A DNA stretch of 64,000 nucleotides from NCBI GenBank assembly GCA_039545355.1, contig BCJJ01000001.1, positions 1,672,570 through 1,736,569 of the forward strand, given 5' to 3'. A model generated the notes under the pieces. The model worked only from the letters and a program-made list of their open reading frames with translations. It was not told the DNA's origin and did no database searches. Made by a program: the position numbers and the translations under genes. Below are positions 21,471 to 34,350 of the stretch, piece after piece. Source of the stretch: Trichosporon coremiiforme (taxonomy: Eukaryota > Basidiomycota > Tremellomycetes > Trichosporonales > Trichosporonaceae). Position 1 is the first letter of the stretch. Every line of letters begins with the position of its first letter.

Positions 21471-22826
21471 CTAGTTGTTGCAGACCGTGCAGCGGCCGAC
21501 ATTCTCCTCGTAGAACTCTCCAGGCTTGTCATCAGAGTTCATGTTGCCTCCAGGCGTGTAAATGCAGCGGAACATAAGCTTGCGCACCATGTTGCCTTCG
21601 GCGGCGCAGTCGTAGGTCCAGCCACATCCAACCTCGGTGTGCGCCTTCCAGACCATCTGCGTGAAATGGGAGTAGGCCTGCGCACCGGGGTTGTCGAAGG
21701 GGTACTGCTTCCACTCGTCCGCCCAAGCCTTGCAAGCCTGACCGCCGGCCTCGGAAGCGGATTCGTACGAGGCAGAGAACGTGTGCAGGTTGTCGCTGCC
21801 AGTGTGTTCCCAGGCGCAGGAGTTCCAGTCGCTCTTGGACTTGCGCGCGTACTGCTCGTTCCAAGTGAGGGGCTCTGCACCAAAGTTGGCGCGGAGATCG
21901 TTGTGGAACTTCAGAATCGACTGGGACAGCGCCGAGGTACCCTTGAAGTCCTCCTCGGTAGGGTTCTGCGCGATTCGAAGACCGATGTCGTAGGTGGGGA
22001 CGGGGTCGCCGGCCTCGCGCTTCGAAGCCTCGTTCTTCTCGGCCTCGCTGTAGTCGCCGCCGTTGCTGGTGTCCGTGTGGGTCGACATGAACTCATCACC
22101 AGACGAAGTAGGAGCAGGCGGCTTATACTCGGACGAGGTGCTCGGGTCGGCCATCTCAGCCTGAGCGTCGGCGGACGGAGCAGGAGCCGCAGAAGCCTCG
22201 GCGGGAGTAGCAGAGGACTGAGCGTCCTGGGACTGGGCCGGCGCAGAGGCCTGCTCCTGGGCCTGCGGGTCGGAGTCAGATTTGTCGCCACCAGCGTCAG
22301 CAAGGTTGGCGCCGCCAGTGGTCTGAGGGCTACCCCAGGTGGAGGTCCAGCCCCAAGTGGAGGTCCAGGCCTGGACGTTGGGGAAGTTGTGGCCACCGTT
22401 GTGCTGCTTGGCGGCGTTCTCCTTGACAGGAGCCTCGGCGGCGGCAGAGGCGCTGGGCTCGACGGGGTTGGGAGCGGAAGGGCTGGGCTCAGCCGAGTTG
22501 ACAGCCGAAGCGCTCGGCTCAGCAGAGTTGGAAGCGGAAGAGCTAGCCTGCGCAGAGCTGGCGGCGGAGGGGCCAGCCTCGGCCGAGTTGGCGACCGAAG
22601 GGGCAGGCTCAGCAGAGTTGAAAGCGGAGGACAGGACGGCAGCGCTCGAGGAGACGGCGGACGCGTCGGTCGGGGTGGGCTGGGCGTCACCGCCGGCGGG
22701 GACAGTGACGGTGACGGTCTGGGTGACAGCCTTGCAACCGCCGTGCTTGGCGTGGCGGTGTTTGTAAGGGCGGGCTTCAGTAGCCAGCAGGGCAGTGAGG
22801 GCAGCGAAGAGGATGGCGTTCTTCAT
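21471..22826 (-). CDS. Secreted CAP/SCP-domain (PR-1/Pry-like) protein
   Basis: 451 aa, intronless, ATG at 22826. A signal peptide (MKNAILFAALTALLATEA) is followed by a threonine/valine segment (VTQTVTVTV) and a long Ser/Ala/Glu/Pro-rich stalk with degenerate SAEPxxSAxN repeats (about residues 55-140). The C-terminal ~150 residues form a CAP domain: ILKFHNDLRANFGAEPLTWNEQYA, HFTQMVWKAHTEVGCGWTYDC and LMFRCIYTPGGN. Yeast Pry proteins with this fold bind and export sterols and fatty acids, which is the likely role at the cell surface, but ligand is inferred. The stalk suggests O-glycosylation or wall attachment. No C-terminal GPI signal is visible. A TATATAA lies on the minus strand at 23038-23044, implying a leader of roughly 180 nt. 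Confidence 0.9.
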   Translation of the reverse strand: MKNAILFAALTALLATEARPYKHRHAKHGGCKAVTQTVTVTVPAGGDAQPTPTDASAVSSSAAVLSSAFNSAEPAPSVANSAEAGPSAASSAQASSSASNSAEPSASAVNSAEPSPSAPNPVEPSASAAAEAPVKENAAKQHNGGHNFPNVQAWTSTWGWTSTWGSPQTTGGANLADAGGDKSDSDPQAQEQASAPAQSQDAQSSATPAEASAAPAPSADAQAEMADPSTSSEYKPPAPTSSGDEFMSTHTDTSNGGDYSEAEKNEASKREAGDPVPTYDIGLRIAQNPTEEDFKGTSALSQSILKFHNDLRANFGAEPLTWNEQYARKSKSDWNSCAWEHTGSDNLHTFSASYESASEAGGQACKAWADEWKQYPFDNPGAQAYSHFTQMVWKAHTEVGCGWTYDCAAEGNMVRKLMFRCIYTPGGNMNSDDKPGEFYEENVGRCTVCNN

Positions 22827-23037
22827 TGTTATCGTCGTTTGTGATGTGCAGATGTGTGGCTAAGTGATACAGATGATGCAAATGAGTGTGAAAGGAGTGT
22901 GGGTCCTCGACGCTGGGTCGAGAGGAGGAACGATAACAAGAGGTCGAACAAAGGAAGGAGAAAGAGCGGAAACGGTCACAGACTGTTTGCTGGTTGCAGA
23001 AAAGAAAGGAGAAGAGAAGACGTCGTGAGCAAGAGGG

Positions 23038-23044
23038 TTATATA
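23038..23044 (-). promoter_or_regulatory. TATA box candidate of the CAP-protein gene
   Basis: TATATAA on the minus strand, 212 nt upstream of the ATG at 22826, in a purine-rich plus-strand context. Confidence 0.4.
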
Positions 23045-26000
23045 GAATGGAGGCGACTTTTGCACGTTTGGGAGGATGGGCAGGGAGGTTGCCTTGGCGT
23101 CGCTGCGCAGAATGTGCGTGAACACATCTGAAGCCACTTGTCAGAGTCACATCAGGTGCCAGGGCTCGCGCGCAGCTGCAGGAGTCTGCAAGTCTCGGTG
23201 AGGATCATAGGTCTGAGTAGAGTTCCAGAACAACGTCTATGCGCGTCCTGCATATCCTGCAGGACGCAGAAGTGGATCGCGCTCTGGACTTGCTCTCGAC
23301 CGGCACAGGAGGCGTCCCCAGACTGAACCCTGAGACAATCTGGGAGGGGAAGGGTTTTGGCGCGAACTCTGACGGTAACGAGGGACCGAGGGACTCGATG
23401 ACCCAGCGCTTGGCCACGCCCGCCAATTGCGACGCCGCAACGGGGCCGCGACGACCCACCGGTACCTGGTTCTGAGCTTGTCATTTCCACCCTTGGGCCC
23501 AGCTCATTCACGCACGTCCATTCAGACAGCCATGGCCCTGCGCGTGCTGATCAGATGCAACCATCAGACAGACCACGCCTTCGGCCGACGCGACGATTTC
23601 GGAGTGCAGAGGTTCCACCATTGCAGCCAGCAAGGGGTAGCCAGCCCAGTTGCTGCCAGGTCCGCTGTCGTTGGTGGTCGTAGCCCACCACCACTTGACA
23701 CCGCAGGGGCTCACCTCATATTCCCTCCATCTCTCTCGTGATCGTCCACTCTGCTCCTGCTGCATCGAGCATGTTTGCATCTTTGGGTCGCGCATCTGGA
23801 ACACCCATTTATCTGATATCAGTTATTGATCGGGGACTCTGTGGTCTATCGGACGTGCAACATCTCGCGAGGATCAAGAACCCCGTATCATCTCATCACT
23901 CAACAACAGCGTCGTATCTACTGCGAACCAGCACTACTGTGAGCACTGCGTCCCCTCGGCATCGCTGAGCGCGCCCTTCCCCTGCGATTTGGCGCATAGC
24001 CAGAAGCTAGGCTGACCCATTTTTCGGCCATGGTCATGCGGACATGCACGCCCATCCACCGCCGAGACCGCCGAACAAGCTTCTCACCTGCGTTCACTTC
24101 TCCGCCCGTTTCGGCTGCGGAGCGCACAATCCAAACTCTACTCCTTCTCTCATCAGCAAACTTTGGTCCATCCCTCCTGCTCAGGTCGCTTTCCAGTGAT
24201 GAGCTGCGCGTCTGCACGGCCCTGCACCACGACACACCCGACGGACCGCCACCCACCACCCGATCAGCCGGTACGAGCGAACTTTGAGGCGGGTGCCATG
24301 TCTTCCCTGTAGCAGATGGGCCTGTCCTAGTCAACTCTGAGGTCAGAGCAAGGAATCTACAATTCACGATCGGCAAGCACCGGACCAGGCAGAACACCAG
24401 CGTCTGCACTCCCCGGGTCTTCCTCGGTGGCCCATCCTCTCTGCACGGCCGACGCGAAGAACGGCTTACGAGATTCATCTTGACCACCTTGCGCCTTCCT
24501 CGCCCTCGTACTCCTGTTGACGTCGGGCGGTGTACCTTCCCCCGGCCCGAGAACGTCCCCAAGTCGCCTTCATCTTTCACAGAACGTCCGCATGCGTCCA
24601 CCTCTTCCCTTTGCCGATCCTCACCTGATCCTGTCAGATTCGGGAACCCGTTCTAGCATTGTGGCGTACGCATTCCTCTTTGCCTGGATCGTTGCCCGTT
24701 CATTGAGCATCACAGCATCACGTTATGACCACCTGCAGCACGCTATGCTGGCCATGCCGGCCAGAACACTCCAGATTCTAGTTCCTCGCCTGTTCCCCAC
24801 TACCAGTCCCTCGACGCTATGCTTCGTGTGCGGACCTCACTTTCTCCACACTAGATGAGCGTCAGATTGGGCACGCGCCGCAACATGCACAGCATCTGCT
24901 CATCTTGCATGCTCGCTGCGGTTCCAGACTCCGATGTTTCCCAACCGACATTGACCAGTCCTGCAAGCTGATCTGGCCGCTCCGATCCAGACGTCTAATG
25001 ACAGATGCTTCTCGATCCGATGACCGACTCAAGGAAGCACCCTACTTGCAGGCCATGTCGAGTGCGAGGTCTGGCTTCCGAAACGGTTTCGACACGCCGT
25101 CCCCCATTGCTATCTCGCGCTCACCGACACAACCTGCGCTGTCGCAAATGATCTTCTCCAATGTGCACCTCACGCCGCGTCGACGTCACGACTGTCACCA
25201 GGCCTGAGCGCCCCAGTGTCATCTGATCAGCACCTCAAGACGTTGCGGTCCGGCACCATCTCGACGCAGCTCTGTCCACCTCGCGACGGCGTCACATCGT
25301 GCACGGCGCTGCATTAGACTCGGTGCACTGCGCGCACTCGACCATGCGACGGCGCGATGGGCGACGGAAAGAGGGCAGCTTTCTGGCTCCGGACCCATCC
25401 GTGCCTGAACTCTGCTTGCCGGTGCATGGTGGGATCGACGCGTCACGTTGCGTAAAGGCGACGTCGAGTCGCTCCTTCGGCGGAGTCACGTGTTCGCTCC
25501 ATCCGTGGGAGCCTTGGGAGGACGCTTCGGGGACACATGGCAATGGCCGCTCACACTCAGCCCACTACGCTCGGCGCGTCGTAAGTGGCACCGGGAAGGA
25601 CACGGAGGTTGAGCATGCAATCTCGTCAAGCACCCGCAGTTCAGTGCCCCGACGGGCATCACGGGCTCTGGGGCAGATCCCCGGGCCACTATTGAGTCCA
25701 GCAGGCGCTCAACGGATGACGGTAGGCAAAGAACCTTCGGAATGTTCCTTTTCACAGCGGAAGTGGCCACCAAAGTTTGGCCAAAGAGCGACTATGCCCA
25801 AACCTCAAGCTTTGGAGCTGCAAGCTCAAGGACGCTGAGCGTGATCGAGTGTTGTTGTTGCAGGGCGACTGCAATGTTCCCATGAGCAGTGCACATGGTA
25901 TCTTCCTTGCACTGAGCAGCTGTGAGCCGCCATGCGTCGTCCTGTGGGCCGAATCTTGGGTCAGATGCTCAACCCCTGTCTCAGAGCTTGAAGCAAGATG

Positions 26001-27306
26001 GCCTGATCTGACGCCTTCGCTCCACATCGGCTCCTCGCAACAAGGACTCGGTGCCAAGATAAGATCTGAGCCGCGGGTGATCTCTTCGCTCTCGGGCATG
26101 ACGACGAGTGGAGACCCCATGACTCCAGACTCCTGGCTCCCGCCACTTGGATGCTGAAACAGTGGTCATCAGGTGAGTCACACGCCACGTACGCCACAGC
26201 ACTACAGTCTTCGGCCTCCATGCATGACTCGCCTGTATCCAAGCGCATTCTCCACCGACAAAGCTACAAGCTTTCGGCTGTCGTTGATATGGCCCTTGCT
26301 CTCTCATGTGTGACGCTCCCAAGCTTTAGCGCTGAAACATCACCACCAGTATCTTGGATCCCAAAAACGGGCGTGAGTGGAGTTTCGAGCGGAGACTCCA
26401 GTCTCTCAAGATCCAAGAGCGGTGCTCCACCATCCAGCCCTCCAGATTTGGGATCACCAAGCCCGCCAAACTTAAGCGATGAAGCAGCGCGATCCAGTGA
26501 TCAGCACGAGTGAGTCGCTGTTCACAGCCTCCGTCGCAAGAGCTCGCAAGAGATCTGAAGATCGAATCGATGCAGCAAGGCGGTGGCCAGATTTCCACCC
26601 TGCCAAGCATGTCGAGCGTAGAACATCTCAACTCCACAATCCACAACATGCGGGTGCTTCCACCGCTTCTCGGTACCGACTGCGGCGCCTTCGGCTGCTA
26701 GGCTGTTCGGCGTCTTCCACCGCCTCGATCTGATCGTCGATCCATCGTCCGGGAGGTCTAGACTGTGTGTCAGTCGATCTTGGGGCGCAGTGACGGGTTA
26801 GTGTATGCTGGCGTAGGGCGCGTAAGGAGTGCTCTGCGTAGATGATGCCGAGTCGACAAGCAGGTGTCGTTTGGGCCGCTCGATCGTTGGCAGGTGTCAA
26901 TCACTTCCGTGAGCGGGGTCCATCGCAAGCTCTGTTATATGCAAGGGGATAGTCACTACTGGGCGCATGCACGTATGATTGTGATATAAGAGCATGACGC
27001 GAGTTGATGGCGCAAGCGTTCGGGCATGGCGTGCAAGGCGAGCGGGTCGAGTAAGTCCGAGATGCAGTGTCCTGATTGGCTGAGTGACGCGACGGTGCAG
27101 TGGTACGGGCCGGCTAAGTGGTATTCCGATTATCTCTGGGGTGTGATCGCGAGATTATGCCGAGGTTTTCCTGGGCAGAAAACGATGTCGTGATCAGTCC
27201 GGTACTAGATGAACGGGTGAGGGGGCCATGTCACGCGCTAATCGCCCAACCACCCTTCCTAATTGCCGATTAGGACAAAGGTACAACGCACAGATGCCGA
27301 GACTAG

Positions 27307-29096
<1,790 letters not shown>

Positions 29097-31549
29097 GCGC
29101 GTTAGCGCCGAGCCGAAACCGAGGCGCGGACGCAAGGCCGATAAAACTTGTCCTGCACCAGGCGCCTTATGCCATAGTTTAAAAGGACGTGCAGCTAGCA
29201 CGTCCAGATTGTAGATCTTCCTTCTTCAGAGGTTATAAATGTAGATTTGGGATTTCGTCAGGACACGCCTTCGAGCAGCGAACACTTACTCGGGGTGGCC
29301 GAGGTACTGATCAGGGACGGCAGCTCCTGACTGAACCGGATCGGCAACTTGACTGGTAGATGCAGCAGCCATTCTACGGCCCAGACGATGCAATGCAGAT
29401 CGGTAATAGGCCGCGCGGATGCAGACAACCGCAGTGCAGATCTCGCACCTGGGCACCGCTAGTCCACGTACAGTACGAGCAGCAGAACAGGACAGCCACC
29501 GCAAGTCGGTGTAGCAACGGCACCCTCGACCGATTCCAGGAGGTCAACTGTAGGTTGTTCCGTGGCGGCACCTGCGACGGTGCAGAGGCGGTAGCGGATG
29601 CGAGGTGGTGCGACATGCCCGGCCCGCCAGTAGCAACGGGATAGCAGGATAGGAGCGACGGTTGTGACCTCAGCGTTGGCGAGGATGGCAGTGCGACAGT
29701 GACAGCGGCGACAACGACAACGGCGACTGCTACGGCATCGGCATCGGCAACGATGATGGCAACGGCAACAGATAACAGGCAAGGACAACGCGAAGAGCGC
29801 CTGCCGTGCGCGACGACCACACCATCGCTCGCGTTATACGACGGATGACCCATGCGTAGTGACCCCCACATACGACGTCAAGTCCTCACATCCTTCCGCC
29901 GGAAACGCAGGCACGCTCCGATGCATCGCCAGCCTCCAGCCTCCTTCACGAGTACGACGTACGAGACTCGGTCCAGACATCGCTCGCTGCCTGCAATTGT
30001 GGCCCTGTTTCGAACTACGATGGGCTTGGCGGTGGCAAGCGAGCCACGGCACGGATTCAGCGCGGCCTCTCCTCTCCCTCCCCAGTCGAGAAGATCAGCC
30101 GTATCCGCTTTGTATGGCGCGTCCCGCCGCTAGGCTCGCGTACGCGGACGGGCTGACCGAGGGCAGTGCACATCAAAACACGGCTCGCATCGATATCAGT
30201 GCGCCGAACATTCGCCTCCACTCGAAACGCTGGTGCATGACCGATTCCACAGTTCCACTGTTTCATGCGGTGTATCGATGAGTGCGGGTTTGGCCGTGGG
30301 AGATGCCGGTTGCAGCCGGGAGCGTCGACGAGGCTTGGCTCCATGGCCGAGATGGCCTGGGAGGCGAATAGACGGCAAAAGGCAAGCGGCAGGCGGCAGG
30401 CAAGCGCGTGCAGGCACATGTCCGGCATGGTCTGGCACATGCCCCCGTCCCACTGTCTTTTTTCCGAGGATACAATTGCGTCAGCCAATCTCCACCCATT
30501 AAGACTGGAAGTCTCTTGATCACCTCTTCGCCTCGACTCCGAATGCACGACCCAGCCCCGAGCAAGACAAACGCCACACGGAAGAACTAAGATGCGCACG
30601 ACTTGTCCAAATCAGAAGACGTGGAGCTCCCCGGGGATTGCCGGTCGACTCTTGAGTGGATGAGAACGGGGAGCAGGGGACAGGGATACGCACGTAGAGT
30701 TAATTTTCCGCTTGGACTGCAAGCAAGGGCCGAATTATCGCCGACTGACCAGTCACACTCCACTTCCGTGCCTCTGTTCCTGCTCCGCATCGCCGTTCTC
30801 TGCCCCATCTGCACTGAGATTCACGCAGGGGAAAGCAGGAGCAGGTGGGGATGCGGGGCAGGACTGGCAGGTTTTTGCGAATGCCCAGAAGCTTGTGTCA
30901 AATGAAAAGTGACAGACATGCCTGTCGCCCTGGGACCATTTCCCGGATTCAGTTTCCGGCCTTGCCCACCGTCTCCAAGCTGTCAGGCATGCTCAGGCAT
31001 GTCCAGGGAGATCAGGAAGCCGCAATCAGCCGCCCAGTCAGCAGCCTCGCTAGTTCAGGATTCTGGGCCTCGGCAACTCTGGCCCCCCAGTCACAAGACC
31101 AGAGATCGTTCTAATAGTGGCCGCTCCGTTGCGCGCCGACGGCAGGCTGCGGCAGACCTCTCGGCTGAACCGCAGTGCAGTGGACATTGGCCCCACAGTC
31201 CTGCCCTTGGAGTTCCCCGCGCTGCGCACGCCGGCCGCGCTTCTTAGTCCCCGTCGCGCAGCGCAGGAAAGCAAATTTCGGCGGCAGCTCTCAGCGCCTG
31301 CCAGCGGCCTTATTGCTCGACTCGCATTACCGCAGCTACATCGCTCCGCTCCAAGGCTCAGGCGAGAGTCGGATCGACACGACTCATCTCACACTCTCTC
31401 ACACTACGGAAACGGTTGCTTGCGAAGCAGTCTCGTCGCCCACCGCACACACTACTACAGTTTCCACACTCCTTACCATTTTTTTCAAGTCACCGGCCAC
31501 ATCCCCACCCCCCGACTTTGGACAGCCAACAGCCGGCAAGCAGCTCACG
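29097..31549. other. Intergenic between the sulfhydrylase and the amino-acid transporter
   Basis: About 2.4 kb without a supportable gene. A degenerate 3/6-bp repeat (GGCATC, GGCAAC, GACAAC units) lies near 29690-29780. The last ~170 bases are AC/CT-rich and look like the transporter 5' leader. Confidence 0.55.
29690..29780. repeat. Degenerate GGCAAC/GGCATC-type microsatellite
   Basis: Alternating GACAAC, GGCGAC, GGCATC and GGCAAC hexamers over about 90 bp. Confidence 0.5.
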
Positions 31550-33016
31550 ATGACGGAAAAGAAGAAGGTCGGGCTGTTCCACAGCTCGAACGAGAAGAAG
31601 CGGTTCGACGACAACTCGTCCGGCGCTAGCGTCACGGCCCCGGACAACATTGAGGCGTACCCCAGCGTCAAGACGCAGATCGCGGCCGATGACAGGCGGC
31701 ACGACGCCGTTTTCGGCGAGATCACAGAGAAGGGCCCCGACTACCGCAACGTGGGCTGGCTGGGCGCGACCGTGCTCATGATCAAGTCGGCCTTCGGTCT
31801 CGGTGTCCTCTCGATCCCCTTCGTGTTCCAGGCCGTCGGCATCGTCCCCGGCATCATCCTGATTATTGTCATTGAGGGCATTGTGACGTGGAGCGCCTGG
31901 GTCCTCGGAGAATTCAAGCTCGCCCACCGCGACACGTACTCCCTCGCTGACGTCGGACGCACGCTCGGCGGCCGCGTCGGAGAGGAGTTCTTCACCCTCG
32001 CCGTGTGCATCTGCATGCTCTTCTTCTCTGGGTCCGGCATGGTTGGCGTCACCACCGCGCTGAACGCTGTCTCGACCCACGCCACCTGCACCGCCGTCTG
32101 GATGGTCGTTGTCTTCGTCGTCTCCTTCGCCGCAGCCTCGATCCGTACCCTTGGCAACATCACGTGGCTCGGCTGGGTCGGTCTCATCTCGATTCTGTCC
32201 GCTGTGCTCGTCATGACGATCTCGGTCGGCGTCCAGGACCGCCCGTACGCTGCGCCCAAGGCCCCCGCCCCGTGGGACAAGGACTTCAAGGTCGTCGTCC
32301 CGACCACGTTCGCGGACGGCATCTCTGCCGTGGCCACGATCCTCTTCGCTGCGGCCGGTACGCCGACGTACTTTGGTATCATCTCCGAGATGCGCAACCC
32401 GCGTCACTACAAGCGCGCGATGCTCATCAACCAGGCCTTCGTCACGACTGTTTACATTGTGATCGCGTCCGTCGTCTACTGGTTCTGCGGCAAGTACGTG
32501 ACGCAGCCTGCGCTCGGCTCTGCGGGCCCCCTGATGAAGAAGATCGCGTACGGTCTCTCGATCCCGGGTCTCTTCTTCTCCGTCTTCCTCTGGATCCACA
32601 TCCCCGCCAAGTTCATCTTCGTCCGCCTCCTCCGCGGCTCGCGCCACCTCAACGCCAACACGCCCACGCACTGGGCCACCTGGATCGGCCTCGCTTTCCT
32701 CGGCACCACGATCGCGTACATCATTGCGTCGGCGATCCCCATCCTCGACAGCATCATCTCGCTCGTCGGCGCCCTCATCGCGCCCACCCTCTGCATCATC
32801 CCCTTCGGATTCATGTACCTCCACCTCAACGTGCGGTACCGCCGCTGGAGCGACCTGCCCCTCAGCACCAAGGTTGGCGCCATCTGGGCCTGCTTCATCA
32901 TCCTCATCGGTGTCTTCATCACTGTTGCCGGCACCTATGGCGCCGTCGTCACCATCATCAACCAGCCCGGTGACGGCAAGCCGTGGTCGTGCGCGGACAA
33001 CTCGAACTCGGTCTAA
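31550..33016 (+). CDS. Amino acid transporter, AAAP family (Mtr/Avt-like permease)
   Basis: 488 aa, intronless, ATG at 31550 (CACGATGAC). A hydrophilic N-tail of about 70 residues is followed by about 11 hydrophobic segments, starting at WLGATVLMIKSAFGLGVLSIPFVF, the signature first helix of Aa_trans (PF01490) proteins. Later segments include IIVIEGIVTWSAWVLGEF, TWLGWVGLISILSAVLVM and AVATILFAAAGTPTYFGIISEMRNP, the last typical of fungal neutral amino-acid permeases related to Neurospora MTR. It would import neutral or aromatic amino acids with protons at the plasma membrane; a vacuolar location cannot be ruled out. Third codon positions are almost all C or G. The antisense frame of 533 aa across it is a shadow. 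Confidence 0.9.
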   Translation: MTEKKKVGLFHSSNEKKRFDDNSSGASVTAPDNIEAYPSVKTQIAADDRRHDAVFGEITEKGPDYRNVGWLGATVLMIKSAFGLGVLSIPFVFQAVGIVPGIILIIVIEGIVTWSAWVLGEFKLAHRDTYSLADVGRTLGGRVGEEFFTLAVCICMLFFSGSGMVGVTTALNAVSTHATCTAVWMVVVFVVSFAAASIRTLGNITWLGWVGLISILSAVLVMTISVGVQDRPYAAPKAPAPWDKDFKVVVPTTFADGISAVATILFAAAGTPTYFGIISEMRNPRHYKRAMLINQAFVTTVYIVIASVVYWFCGKYVTQPALGSAGPLMKKIAYGLSIPGLFFSVFLWIHIPAKFIFVRLLRGSRHLNANTPTHWATWIGLAFLGTTIAYIIASAIPILDSIISLVGALIAPTLCIIPFGFMYLHLNVRYRRWSDLPLSTKVGAIWACFIILIGVFITVAGTYGAVVTIINQPGDGKPWSCADNSNSV

Positions 33017-34350
33017 GCGCACGCGAGTGCAGCGAGCGGCGTGGTCTCGCCGAAGCAACCACGCCGAAGCCCCAGTCGCCAGCTGTTCCACTCGACAATT
33101 CTTTCTTCACCACAATCTTTTCTCAACAAATCACACAGCAACGGAACTTCTGAAGTAGCAACCATGTACCAGTAGCAAAACGACATACCATACCACTACC
33201 CATTGCTTTTTCATCCATAGGGCGCGAAAATGTCATTTCTCTTTCCTTCCCGCCTCATTTTGGCCGTGTCAGCCATTGCCACAGTCCCTGCTACTCCACA
33301 ACGTGCCAAGGCGGGGGAGAGGCGCCGTGCTTGTCTGTCACGAGGAGGAGGACTGGTTCTTGGAAGGGGAGGGTCGGCATCGTGGCTGCTTGTGGGGAGA
33401 GAGAGTAGAGAGCTTGCTGGAGAAGTCAGGCAAGGGGTGCAACGGGTGCGTTGAGCACCTGATGCTCGGCACACCGAGCGCCGAGCGGTCTTGCATCCGT
33501 GTTTCAGGCGGCCCACGCCGGGGCACGCCGGGGCACGCCGGGGCACGCCCTCTCGGCCCCGTTTCTGCACAAAGTATCAATCCTTTCGTCAGGCACGGTC
33601 TAGGCGACATGTGATCCGCCTTGAGATTGGAAGGAGTCAAAAGACGTTGACAAAGGGCGATCAATCATCGACTGATAGGCGATCGGCGATCCCCAAGTAG
33701 CTGCCACTGGCTTACGTTCGACTCCTTAAAAAAGATGGCACCAGTGTATTTAGCACCATACTGCATGCACGGAGCTCCTGGGTGAGAGCTGCATGCGAGC
33801 AGTGCACGTCACGCATGACGGTGACTGCAAGACTGGGCCGACGTTTATCCAAGGTGCACCTCGCCGAGCTCGAACGGTCAAGATGGCCCCCTCGGGGACT
33901 GTGGCTGACCTCCGAGCGCTCGGGACTGCAAGCTCGCGGTGCAGCCCCTCGAGAGCTGCACGCAACAGCTTCGTACGCTGCTCCTCTTGACGACGTTCTT
34001 TATACTCGTGTGGTATGACGCCCCCATTCACCCACAATGCAGACTTCGCCAGCCAACACTTGAACAGAGATACGTGTTATGCTGCTGAGTTTTGACTGGT
34101 ACGAAGAACAAGAATGAAGAACTGCATCGACAGACCCGGCGTCTCTGGCTACTTAAGTATTACTGACACTGAGCCGTGGCTCTGGTCTGGCCGGTTGTCG
34201 GCTTATATCGATAACCGGCGCACGGGCCTTGCCTGTGAGCTCGAGCCTCTTCTCAACATTATTATGCATCATGGGCGCCGGACTCAAGGTTAATGAGGTG
34301 CCTGACGATGCCCGGGACATGTTTCATACAACTGGCGGAAGCGGGATAGT
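33017..34350. other. Convergent 3' region between transporter and ERG7
   Basis: Holds both 3' UTRs and a 10-bp minisatellite at 33511-33550. No gene is supported. Confidence 0.6.
33511..33550. repeat. 10-bp minisatellite (GGGGCACGCC)
   Basis: Four tandem copies, the outer two slightly diverged. Confidence 0.85.

Noticed and set aside
21639..22844. 401-aa plus-strand frame
   Set aside because: Opposite the CAP-domain gene and its repetitive stalk; low-complexity Gly/Arg/Val composition.
23918..24601. 227-aa minus-strand frame in a gene-free island
   Set aside because: Begins with GTG, not ATG; no motif, no C-ending codon bias and no splice-linked extension.
25299..25838. 179-aa plus-strand frame
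   Set aside because: Starts at GTG, no recognisable composition or domain, overlaps equal-sized frames on the other strand.
31490..33091. 533-aa minus-strand frame
   Set aside because: Lies opposite the AAAP transporter and has the Asp/Glu/Arg composition typical of antisense frames in codon-biased genes.
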